DNA of 64,000 nt, taken from NCBI RefSeq assembly GCF_030816615.1, contig NZ_JAUSYD010000001.1, forward strand, positions 6,284,501 through 6,348,500, read 5' to 3'. Below the pieces are notes generated by a model that saw only the letters and a program-made list of their open reading frames with translations, was not told the DNA's origin and ran no database searches. A program made the position numbers and the translations under genes. This document shows positions 35,101 through 41,697 of the stretch, in pieces. The first letter of the stretch is position 1. Each line of letters begins with the position of its first letter. This DNA comes from Streptomyces sp. B1I3. Lineage in GTDB: Bacteria > Actinomycetota > Actinomycetes > Streptomycetales > Streptomycetaceae.

Positions 35101-35644
35101 GGGTGACCACCACGCCTTCCTGGAGGAGCTCGGGGCGCTCTCCGCCAAGCGGCTGCGCGAGGCCCGGCACGGCGAGACCGTGCTGGTCGCGGGCGCCAAG
35201 GTGGCCACCCAGACCCCACCGATCCGCTCCGGCCGCCGGGTCGTCTTCACCACCCTGGACGACGGGACGGGCCTGGTGGACCTGGCCTTCTTCGAGGACA
35301 GCCACGCCTCCTGCGCGCACACCGTCTTCCACTCCTGGCTGCTGCTGGTGCGCGGTGTGGTCCAGCGGCGCGGTGCGCGCAGCATGAGCGTGGTGGGGTC
35401 GGCGGCCTGGAATCTGGCGGAGCTGGCCGAGCTGCGGCGCAGCGGCGGACTCGACGCGGTCGCCGCACGGCTGGCCGAGGTGCCCGCTGCCGAGGAGGAG
35501 GCGGAGGCGGAAGGAGCGCCCGGACGCCGGATCCGCCTGTCCACGGGCTACGAGATGAACCCGTGGGCCGATCTCCAGCCGGCCGGTGAAGGGGCGCCCA
35601 CCGGAAGGAAGTTGTGGCACCAGAGCCCGGGGAGTGCGGGATGA
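32189..35644 (+). CDS. dnaE2: Error-prone DNA polymerase III alpha subunit DnaE2
   Basis: A 1151-residue C-family polymerase. The N-terminal PHP domain begins FTHLHTVSGFSLRYGASHPERL; the polymerase core includes LPDIDIDVESARR, holding catalytic aspartates, and GCGRGEADRVRRGLSDP. A C-terminal OB-fold region follows (TVLVAGAKVATQTPPIRSGRRVVFTTLDDGTGLVDLAFF). The length and immediate pairing with a Y-family gene point to DnaE2 rather than the replicative DnaE1. AGGAGG lies five bases before the ATG. A LexA-type box upstream fits damage-induced mutagenic repair. It is coupled by ATGA to the next gene. Confidence 0.92.
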   Translation: MSGFTHLHTVSGFSLRYGASHPERLAERAAERGMDALALTDRDSLAGTVRFARACGKAGIRPLFGVELAVAPPAGTGGGRTHRPRTPVRGGAFVDESAPRATFLARDGARGWAELCRLVTAAHARTADSGQPLLDRSALPAEGLTVLLGPASEVGAALTAGRPDRAAALLAPWREVYGDALRLEAVHHGREGTGPGSLRLAARTVGFAAEHGVRAVLTNAVRYADPGQGPVADVLDSARRLVPVDPRRSPLDSGERWLKDARAMRETAERVTSAAGLGPGAGERLLAETRHTADACFVDPADDLGLGTVHFPEPHLVGAERRTAQRVLASRAAAGMVLRGLDRRRDYWERMHHELDIIAHHGFASYFLTVAQVVDDVKGMGIRVAARGSGAGSLVNHLLGIAHADPVEHGLLMERFLSERRFVLPDIDIDVESARRLDVYRAIIGRFGAERVATVSMPETYRVRHAIRDVGAALSMDPAETDRLAKAFPHIRARDARAAMEELPELRAVAGQKEKYGRLWELVEALDALPRGIAMHPCGVLLSDDSLLRRTPVVPTSGEGFPMAQFDKDDVEHLGLLKLDVLGVRMQSAMAHAVTEVKRASGEVVDLDAVPPGDPETYRLISSTETLGCFQIESPGQRDLVGRLQPSTFHDLVVDISLFRPGPVAADMVRPFIEARHGRAPVRYPHPDLEEALRGTYGVVVFHEQIIEMVDIMTGCGRGEADRVRRGLSDPESQDRIRTWFAARAAERKYDAEVIARAWEIIEAFGSYGFCKAHAVAFAVPTYQSAWLKAHHPAAFYAGLLTHDPGMYPKRLLLADARRRGVPVLPLDVNRSTAVHRIELVSGKGGEDTWGLRLALSDVHGISEAEVARIEAGQPYASLLDFWQRARPGKPAAERLAQVGALDAFGANRRDLLLHLSELHRAQRGSGAGGAQLPLGDGHRTGTIGLPDLNDAERLSAELGVLSMDVSRHLMGDHHAFLEELGALSAKRLREARHGETVLVAGAKVATQTPPIRSGRRVVFTTLDDGTGLVDLAFFEDSHASCAHTVFHSWLLLVRGVVQRRGARSMSVVGSAAWNLAELAELRRSGGLDAVAARLAEVPAAEEEAEAEGAPGRRIRLSTGYEMNPWADLQPAGEGAPTGRKLWHQSPGSAG

Positions 35645-36747
35645 GCGAGCGACCGAAAGCCGTCCGTGAGCAGCAGCTGACAGCCATGAGTGAGCAGTCG
35701 CCGGTCATGGGTGAGCAGTCGGCGGATGTGGGCGAGCAGCTGACGGACATGGGTGAGCAGCCGACTGTCCTGTGCCTGCGCTTCCGCCGGATCGGCGGAG
35801 GGCTGCCGGACAGCGCCGGTTACGAGGGGCTGCTCGCCCTCCTCGGCGCGTTCACCCCTGTCGTCGAGGCGGCGCCCCCCGACGGGGCACTCGCCGACGT
35901 CGGTGGCTCCCTGCGCTACTTCGGGCAGGCCCCGGCGGGGCTGGCCTCGGTGATCAGGGTCCGCGCGCTCGCCCTGCACGGTGTGGACTGTGCGATCGGG
36001 GCGGCCCCGAATCCCATGCTGGCCAGGATGGCGGCGCGGCAGGCGGCGCCCGGGACGACCTTCGTGGTGCCCGCCCGGGAGGTCGCCGGCTTCCTCGAGC
36101 ACAGGCCCGCCGCCGCGCTGGACGGCGTCGGGGCCGCGACCGCACGCACCCTGTGCGGATACGGTCTCGACTCCATCGGCCGGATCGCCGCCGCGCCGCT
36201 CGCCACCCTGCAGCGGATCGCCGGGGTGCGGACCGGGCGCGAGCTGTGGGAGCGGGCGAACGGCATCGACCGTACGCGGGTCGTGCCGAACGCGGCCGCC
36301 AGGTCGATCGCGGCCGAACGGTCCTTCCCGCGCGACGAACTGGACCCGGAGCAGCACCGCCGGGCGCTGCTCTCGCTCACCGAGGAGCTGGGTGCCAGGC
36401 TGCGCGGCGACGGCCAGGTGTGCCGCTCGCTCGCGGTCTCCGTGCGGTACGCCGACCGGACCGGTTACTCGACGCTGACCCGGAGCCGTACGCTCCGTGA
36501 GCCCACCGCCCACTCGGCCGACCTCACCGCGCTCGCGTACCGGATCCAGGACTCGTTCGGGCTGCAGCGGGCGCGCGTCCGGGGTCTCGCGCTGCGGGCG
36601 GAGGGGCTCACGGACGCGGAACGGGCCTCCCATCAGCTCACCTTCGACCCGGTGGACGAGCGGGCACGGCGCATCGAGGCGGTCGCCGACGAGCTGCGGG
36701 CGAGGTTCGGTCCGCAGGCGGTGAAGCCGGGGCGACTGGCCGCCTGA
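35641..36747 (+). CDS. imuB: ImuB-like Y-family polymerase homologue
   Basis: A 368-residue Y-family protein encoded directly after dnaE2. The helix-hairpin-helix and little-finger regions are recognisable (LDGVGAATARTLCGYGLDSIGRIAAAPL and SLAVSVRYADRTGYSTLT). The acidic catalytic residues of DinB enzymes are not evident: the first strand reads VLCLRFRR where DxD is expected, and the second site reads ALADVGGSL. Such inactive ImuB proteins act as adaptors for DnaE2 in translesion synthesis. No imuA' gene is present. The N-terminus contains a seven-residue repeat, leaving several in-frame starts; 35641 is taken because it overlaps the dnaE2 stop. Confidence 0.82.
   Translation: MSERPKAVREQQLTAMSEQSPVMGEQSADVGEQLTDMGEQPTVLCLRFRRIGGGLPDSAGYEGLLALLGAFTPVVEAAPPDGALADVGGSLRYFGQAPAGLASVIRVRALALHGVDCAIGAAPNPMLARMAARQAAPGTTFVVPAREVAGFLEHRPAAALDGVGAATARTLCGYGLDSIGRIAAAPLATLQRIAGVRTGRELWERANGIDRTRVVPNAAARSIAAERSFPRDELDPEQHRRALLSLTEELGARLRGDGQVCRSLAVSVRYADRTGYSTLTRSRTLREPTAHSADLTALAYRIQDSFGLQRARVRGLALRAEGLTDAERASHQLTFDPVDERARRIEAVADELRARFGPQAVKPGRLAA
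35686..35769 (+). repeat. Four in-frame 21-bp repeats at the imuB-like 5' end
   Basis: Units begin ATGAGTGAGCAG, ATGGGTGAGCAG, GTGGGCGAGCAG and ATGGGTGAGCAG at 35686, 35707, 35728 and 35749. They encode (M/V)(S/G)EQ plus three variable residues. A degenerate copy lies at 35662-35685. Each unit starts with a possible initiation codon. Confidence 0.8.
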
Positions 36748-36763
36748 TTCCCCGCCGGCCGGT

Positions 36764-36789
36764 GCGGGCTTCCTGCCCGCTGATTTTTT
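36764..36789 (+). terminator. Intrinsic terminator after imuB-like gene
   Basis: GCGGGC-TTCCT-GCCCGC (36764-36780) is followed by TGA and six T residues. A U tract is unusual for this genome and makes this a classical rho-independent terminator. Confidence 0.85.
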
Positions 36790-36830
36790 ACCCGCGCGTA
36801 ACTTCCCGCGCCACCTTACCCGAGCGTAAT
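36788..36830. promoter_or_regulatory. Two TTAC-N6/7-GTAA operator-like sites upstream of the lipase
   Basis: TTACCCGCGCGTAAC (36788-36802) and TTACCCGAGCGTAAT (36816-36830) are near-identical imperfect palindromes 28 bp apart. A TTGACA follows directly at 36831. Paired sites of this kind are typical of TetR- or GntR-type repressors; the regulator is not known. Confidence 0.5.
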
Positions 36831-36940
36831 TTGACATGAGCACATAGAAACGCCACGCACATTCACCCTGTTCCACCTGTGGTCCGGACCGCAGGGCGCA
36901 CAGACATCGCAACTCCCTTGAGCCGCAAGGAGATCACCCG

Positions 36941-37843
36941 ATGCTGCCCTGGATCCGAGTCCCGCGTACCCCACGCGCACGCCGAACCCTCGCCGCACTG
37001 CTCCTCGCGGTCGCCGCCATCGCCACCCCCACGGCGACCGCGACCGCAGCCACCCCCACCGCCTCCGCGGAAGCCGCCGCCACCTCCCGCGGCTGGAACG
37101 ACTACTCCTGCAAACCCTCCGCAGCCCACCCCCGCCCCGTCGTCCTGGTCCACGGAACCTTCGGGAACTCGATCGACAACTGGCTGGTCCTCGCGCCCTA
37201 CCTCGTCAACCGGGGCTACTGCGTCTTCTCGCTCGACTACGGGCAGCTCCCCGGGGTGCCGCTGTTCAACGGCCTCGGCCCGATCGACAGGTCGGCCGGA
37301 CAACTCGGCGCGTTCGTCGACAAGGTCCTCGGCGTCACCGGCGCCCCGAAGGCCGACCTCGTCGGCCACTCCCAGGGCGGCATGATGCCCAACTACTACC
37401 TCAAGTTCCTCGGCGGCGCCGCGAAGGTGAACTCCCTCGTGGGGGTGGCCCCCGACAACCACGGCACCACACTCCTCGGGCTGACCGGGCTGCTGCCGTA
37501 CTTCCCCGGCGCGGGGGACCTGCTCACCGAGCACACCCCGGGGCTCGCCGACCAGGTCGCCGGCTCCGCGTTCATGACCAAGCTCAACGCGGGCCCCGAC
37601 ACCGTGCCGGGCGTCCGCTACACCGTCATAGCCACCCGTTACGACGAAGTCGTGACCCCGTACCGCACGCAGTACCTCGACGGGCCGAACGTACGCAACG
37701 TCCTGCTCCAGGACCTGTGTCCGCTCGACCTCTCCGAACACGTCGCCATCGGGACCATCGACCGGATCGCCTACCACGAGGTCGAGAACGCACTCGACCC
37801 GGCGCACGCCACCCCGACGACCTGCGCCTCGGTCATCGCCTGA
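36941..37843 (+). CDS. Secreted lipase/esterase
   Basis: A 300-residue secreted alpha/beta-hydrolase. The signal peptide (RRTLAALLLAVAAIATPTATATA) ends near residue 40-50. Motifs are VVLVHGTFGNSIDNW (oxyanion HG), the nucleophile DLVGHSQGGMMPNYYLKFLGG, TRYDEVVTPY with the acid, and DLSEHVAIG with the catalytic histidine. These match the class 2 (LipA/EstA-like) triacylglycerol lipases common in streptomycetes. AAGGAGA precedes the ATG. Two operator-like palindromes lie upstream and a strong bidirectional terminator follows. Substrate chain length cannot be told from sequence. Confidence 0.88.
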   Translation: MLPWIRVPRTPRARRTLAALLLAVAAIATPTATATAATPTASAEAAATSRGWNDYSCKPSAAHPRPVVLVHGTFGNSIDNWLVLAPYLVNRGYCVFSLDYGQLPGVPLFNGLGPIDRSAGQLGAFVDKVLGVTGAPKADLVGHSQGGMMPNYYLKFLGGAAKVNSLVGVAPDNHGTTLLGLTGLLPYFPGAGDLLTEHTPGLADQVAGSAFMTKLNAGPDTVPGVRYTVIATRYDEVVTPYRTQYLDGPNVRNVLLQDLCPLDLSEHVAIGTIDRIAYHEVENALDPAHATPTTCASVIA

Positions 37844-37846
37844 GAC

Positions 37847-37870
37847 GGGCCGGCCGTCCCCGGCCGGCCC
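37847..37870. terminator. Bidirectional terminator between lipase and LPMO genes
   Basis: GGGCCGGCC (37847-37855) and GGCCGGCCC (37862-37870) form a perfect nine-base stem with loop GTCCCC between the two convergent genes. Confidence 0.8.
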
Positions 37871-37911
37871 GGGCCGCCGGGCCTCGCCACAGGGGCCCGG
37901 CAGCCGCCCGA

Positions 37912-38967
37912 TCAGCCGCGGGGCGCGCCACCGGCCGCACGGCGGCGGACCGAGGCGAACAGGGCGCTCGCGCCGATGGCCAGCGCCGCCGCTCCGCCGG
38001 CCGCGAGGTACGGGGTGGAGCCGTCACCGCCGGTCTCGGCGAGGCTCTCCTCACCCGCGGGGGCCTCGACGGACGCGGCGGCGTTCTTCGCCTCGGGAGC
38101 GTTGCCACCGTCCACCGGGGCCGCACCGTCCGCCTCGTCCACCGGACCGGTCCCGTCGGCGGGGGCCGCCTCCGTGACCTTCGCGCCGGTCGAGGCGTCG
38201 TCGTCCCCGTGTCCGGCGTGCTCGACGGACGACTTGCCGGCGCCCTGGTCGATGTCCTGCTCCGACGGGGCGGACGCGGTCGGTGCCGGGACCGCCGCGA
38301 CCGGACCGCCGCCCGTCCCTCCGCCGCCGAAGACCACGTCGGAGCAGGCGTAGAAGGCCTCGGAGGAGTCCGACCGCTGCCAGATCGTGTAGATCAGCTG
38401 CCGCCCCGACGCCTGCGGCACGGTCCCCTCGAAGACGTACGAACCGTTCTCCAGCGCCGGGTCGGTGGCCGCGGCGAACGGCTTCTCCTGGAGGTCCGAC
38501 CACTTCAGGGGCTGTGACGGGTCGTAGCCGGCGTCAGTCAGGTACAGCTCGAACGTCCCCTTGTGCGGGGCGGTCGCACGGAAGCGGAACGTGTGGCTGC
38601 CGGCCTCCATCGCGGTGGACGGCCAGTCGGAGCGCGGCAGGTCGAGCCCCTTGAACTTGTCGTTGCCCGCGCTGCACAGTTCGCCGTCCGGGATCAGCTC
38701 ACGGTGTTTCCCGGCCGCGCCGGCGATGTTCACGCCGTTCCAGTCGTACAGCGCCTGCGTCCCGCCCGCCGCGACCGCCGCCCGGCACGCGGCGGACTTC
38801 GGGTTCTCCGGACCCTCCGCGAAACAGGCCGAGACCCGGCTCACCGGGTCGGTCGGCGAACCGTGCGCGGCGGCCGGCGAGGCGGACAGCCCCGTCAGCG
38901 CGAGTGGCGCGACGCCGAGCGTGACGATTCCGGCGAGGCTGCGGCGAGCGGTCGTGATGACGGCCAT
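37912..38967 (-). CDS. Cell-wall-anchored AA10 lytic polysaccharide monooxygenase
   Basis: A 351-residue copper enzyme of the AA10/chitin-binding type 3 family. The signal peptide ends AAA|HGSP, exposing His35 as the N-terminal copper ligand of the histidine brace. The catalytic domain (to about 235) has CFAEGPENPKSAACRAAVA, LYDWNGVNI, and the later YTIWQRSDSSEAFYACSDV. A low-complexity linker of about 70 residues leads to a sortase signal LAETG at 309-313, a hydrophobic helix and RRR. It should therefore be anchored to peptidoglycan, whereas many streptomycete LPMOs are freely secreted. It would oxidatively cut chitin or cellulose. Confidence 0.9.
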   Translation of the reverse strand: MAVITTARRSLAGIVTLGVAPLALTGLSASPAAAHGSPTDPVSRVSACFAEGPENPKSAACRAAVAAGGTQALYDWNGVNIAGAAGKHRELIPDGELCSAGNDKFKGLDLPRSDWPSTAMEAGSHTFRFRATAPHKGTFELYLTDAGYDPSQPLKWSDLQEKPFAAATDPALENGSYVFEGTVPQASGRQLIYTIWQRSDSSEAFYACSDVVFGGGGTGGGPVAAVPAPTASAPSEQDIDQGAGKSSVEHAGHGDDDASTGAKVTEAAPADGTGPVDEADGAAPVDGGNAPEAKNAAASVEAPAGEESLAETGGDGSTPYLAAGGAAALAIGASALFASVRRRAAGGAPRG

Positions 38968-39348
38968 GGTGGTGGGTCTCCTTCGGCGGACGCGTCTGCG
39001 AGGGCGCGGCACAGGGTCCGCACGGCGGTGCGGCCCCCCGTACGGATGCGGCACCGGCGGGACGGACCCCGTGTCGGTGATCAGCAAACTAGCCGCCGTC
39101 GAGGGCGTGTTCAGCCGTGGAAAGCCGCAGGTGGCGATCGTTATGGTGGACTTAAGGGAGCGCTAAGAGAGCCATCGGGATCGGACGGCCGTGGGCCTCT
39201 TCCGAGCCGTGACGCCGGGAGGGGAGCCGTGGTTCGCGGGCGGGCCCCGGCCGCCCCCTGCCCCCGGCGGGGCCTCACCCGGTGGGGCCTCACGTACGGC
39301 CGGGGGCCGAGCCGTACGTGAACAGGACGGCTGCGCGGCGGGAGCGGC
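38968..39348. promoter_or_regulatory. Upstream region of the LPMO gene
   Basis: A 381-bp spacer. On the reverse strand, TTAGCG (39161-39166) and AACGAT (39137-39142), spaced by 18, form a candidate promoter in an A/T-richer stretch. No gene is supported in the remaining sequence. Confidence 0.35.
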
Positions 39349-40047
39349 TCAGGACACCGCGCGGTAGCGGCGCTCCGGCCGGCCCGTTCCGCCGTAGCGC
39401 AACGACACCTCGGCCCGGCCGGTCACCGCGAAGTACTCCAGGTAGCGGCGCGCGCTGACCCGGGACAGGGTGCCCGCCTCCGCGCACTCCGAGGCCGACA
39501 GGCCGTCCGGATGCTCGCGCAGGACCCGTTCCACCAGGTCCGCGGTGTGGGCCGCCAGGCCCTTGGGCAGCTCGCGGGAGCCCGGGGGGCGGGTGCCGAA
39601 GATGCGGTCCACGTCCTCCTGGCGTGCCTCCTGCCTGGCCTCGTCGAGCGCGTCCAGACGATGGCGCAGCGAGGCGACATGGAGGAGCTGCTCCTGCAGT
39701 GCCGCGCGGTGGAACGGCTTGATCAGGTAGTGCAGGGCGCCTGCCCGCAGGGCGGCCCTGACCACCCCGGCGTCCCGGGCGGCAGTGATGAAGAGGGCGT
39801 CCGCACTGTGCGTCCCCCCGTCCCGCCCCTCCGCGGCGCGCAGCTCCCGCAGTACATCGATGCCGTCCATGTCGGGCAGATAGATGTCGAGGAGTACGAG
39901 GTCGGGGCGCAGCCGGCGAGCCGCGCGCAGCGCTTCGGCGCCGCTGTGGGCCACGCCGACGACCGTGAACCCGTCCATCGCGGACACATAGCGGCTGTGC
40001 AGCTTCGCGACCATGAAGTCGTCGTCCACCACCAGCACTGTCGTCAC
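39349..40047 (-). CDS. CitB/DcuR-type response regulator
   Basis: A 232-residue response regulator. The receiver domain begins TVLVVDDDFMVAKLH with the acidic pocket, has the phospho-acceptor Asp in LVLLDIYLPDMDG, and ends with IKPF. A predicted helical linker is followed by a winged-helix output domain (GLSASECAEAGTLSRVSARRYLEYF), as in the citrate/malate-sensing family. GTG at 40047 is used because the receiver fold begins there. It is divergent from the tricarboxylate transporter operon and probably regulates it. Its usual sensor kinase partner is not adjacent. Confidence 0.88.
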   Translation of the reverse strand: MTTVLVVDDDFMVAKLHSRYVSAMDGFTVVGVAHSGAEALRAARRLRPDLVLLDIYLPDMDGIDVLRELRAAEGRDGGTHSADALFITAARDAGVVRAALRAGALHYLIKPFHRAALQEQLLHVASLRHRLDALDEARQEARQEDVDRIFGTRPPGSRELPKGLAAHTADLVERVLREHPDGLSASECAEAGTLSRVSARRYLEYFAVTGRAEVSLRYGGTGRPERRYRAVS

Positions 40048-40067
40048 GCCCGACACGGTAGGTCGCG

Positions 40068-40085
40068 ACCACAACGACCACAACG
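40068..40085. promoter_or_regulatory. 9-bp direct repeat in the RR/tctC divergent region
   Basis: ACCACAACG is repeated exactly in tandem (40068-40076, 40077-40085), 21 bp from the response regulator start. Tandem sites with close to one-turn spacing are common for response regulators, so this may be its binding site. Confidence 0.4.
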
Positions 40086-40180
40086 TCCGTTGGTTCCGGA
40101 ACGGCGACAGCTGGTCAACGCGCAGGCAACATGTGGGCCACCTCACACATGTCCACGCTCGGCTCGAAAGGCGGCACCAG

Positions 40181-41164
40181 GTGCGATCGCGCACTCCACT
40201 CGCCCTGTTCGGGGCGGCGCTGCTGGTGGTCCTGGGACCACCACTGCTCTCCACCGGCAGCGGCTCCGACACCGGCACGCAGATACCCGGACTGCGCTTC
40301 ATGGTCCCCAACTCACCCGGCGGCGGTTACGACATCACCGCCCGTACCGCCGCGAAGAACGCCGAGGACGCCGGTCTCACCCACGGCATCGAGGTGTTCA
40401 ACCTCCCCGGCGCCGGTGGCACCGTCGGGGTGACCCGGCTGGTCGGCGAGCACGGAAACGGCAAGCTCGCCATGTCCATGGGTCTCGGGGTCGTGGGCGC
40501 GGTCCACACCAACAAGTCGCCCAAGTCCCTCGCCGACACCACCCCGATCGCCCGGCTCACCGAGGAGCAGGACATCGTCGTCGTCTCCAAGGACTCCCCG
40601 TACCGGACGATCGACCAGCTGCTCACCGCCTGGAAGAAGGACCCCGGGAAGATCCCCGTCGGCGGCGGTTCCTCACCCGGTGGCCCCGACCACCTGGCAC
40701 CCATGCTGATGGCGAAGGCCGCCGGGATCGCGCCCAAGGAGGTCAACTACATCCCCTTCGACGGCGGCGGGGAACTGCTCGCCTCGATCCTGGGTGACAA
40801 GGTCGGCTTCGGCGTCTCCGGGGTCGGCGAGTACCTCGACCAGATCGAGGCAGGCGAGCTGCGACTGCTCGCCGTCACCGGCCCGAAGCGGGTCCCGGGC
40901 CTCGACGCGCCCACCCTCCGCGAGGCCGGTCTCGACACCGACTTCACCAACTGGCGCGGAATCGTCGCACCGCCCGGCCTCTCCGACGCCGAACGCGACA
41001 AACTCGTCGGACTGGTGACGAAGCTGCACGGCTCGAAGGAGTGGCGCGACTCCATGGAGAAGAACGGCTGGGACGACGCCTTCCTCCCCGGCGACGCCTT
41101 CGGGGAGTTCCTGGACGGCCAGGACCGCCGCGTCGCCACCGTCCTGAAGGAGCTGGGACTGTGA
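40181..41164 (+). CDS. tctC: Tricarboxylate transporter binding protein TctC
   Basis: A 327-residue extracytoplasmic binding protein of the tripartite tricarboxylate transporter (TTT) family. A hydrophobic N-terminal signal (PLALFGAALLVVLGPPLL) is followed by the TctC phrases LRFMVPNSPGGGYDITART, VFNLPGAGGTVG, and GGSSPGGPDHLAPML. The C-terminus has APTLREAGLDTDFTNWRGIVAP. The GTG at 40181 is the nearest good start before the signal. It is coupled to tctB by a GTGA overlap. The ligand is likely citrate or a related carboxylate, but TctC proteins vary widely. Confidence 0.9.
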   Translation: MRSRTPLALFGAALLVVLGPPLLSTGSGSDTGTQIPGLRFMVPNSPGGGYDITARTAAKNAEDAGLTHGIEVFNLPGAGGTVGVTRLVGEHGNGKLAMSMGLGVVGAVHTNKSPKSLADTTPIARLTEEQDIVVVSKDSPYRTIDQLLTAWKKDPGKIPVGGGSSPGGPDHLAPMLMAKAAGIAPKEVNYIPFDGGGELLASILGDKVGFGVSGVGEYLDQIEAGELRLLAVTGPKRVPGLDAPTLREAGLDTDFTNWRGIVAPPGLSDAERDKLVGLVTKLHGSKEWRDSMEKNGWDDAFLPGDAFGEFLDGQDRRVATVLKELGL

Positions 41165-41694
41165 CGAACGGAACGACACCACCACCCCGGCCCACCACCG
41201 CGCGCTCCTGGTTGCGCGAGCACTCCGAACTCGGCGTCTGCTTCCTGCTGCTCGTGCTGGGCGTCCTCGTCCTGACCGACGCCCTCACGATGAGCGTGGA
41301 CCTCACCCAGCGCGGGCCCGTCGGCCCCAGGACCGTCCCCGTCGTGGTGGGGGCCGGCCTGCTCGTCGTGGCCCTCCTCCTCGCCGTCGACGTCCTGCGC
41401 GGCGGCCGGGGAGAGGCGGAGGGCGGCGAGGACGTCGACCTCGGCGAACCCGCCGACCGGCGGACCGTCGCCCTGCTCACCGGGGTCTTCCTCGCCTTCG
41501 CCGTCCTCATCGGGCCGCTCGGCTTCCCCATCTCGGGCGCCCTCCTCTTCTGGGGCTCCGCCTACGCGCTCGGCAGCCGCCACCACGACCGCGACCCCCT
41601 CATCGCCGCCGGGCTCTCCCTGGTGACCTACTTCGTCTTCGACAACCTGCTCGGCGTCCCCCTTCCGGGCGGCCCGCTGATGGGGGTGCTCTGA
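41161..41694 (+). CDS. tctB: Tricarboxylate transporter small subunit TctB
   Basis: A 177-residue membrane protein with four predicted helices: LGVCFLLLVLGVLVLTDAL, TVPVVVGAGLLVVALLLAVDVL, TVALLTGVFLAFAVLIGPLGF and PLIAAGLSLVTYFVFDNLLG. The pattern GPRTVP after the first helix is typical of TctB. Its GTG overlaps the tctC stop, and tctA starts four bases after its own stop, so the three genes form one translational unit. It is the small integral subunit of the secondary transporter. Confidence 0.88.
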   Translation: MTNGTTPPPRPTTARSWLREHSELGVCFLLLVLGVLVLTDALTMSVDLTQRGPVGPRTVPVVVGAGLLVVALLLAVDVLRGGRGEAEGGEDVDLGEPADRRTVALLTGVFLAFAVLIGPLGFPISGALLFWGSAYALGSRHHDRDPLIAAGLSLVTYFVFDNLLGVPLPGGPLMGVL

Positions 41695-41697
41695 CCG

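Noticed and set aside
36831..36836. TTGACA as the lipase -35 element
   Set aside because: No acceptable -10 hexamer lies 16-19 bp downstream, so only the palindromes are reported.
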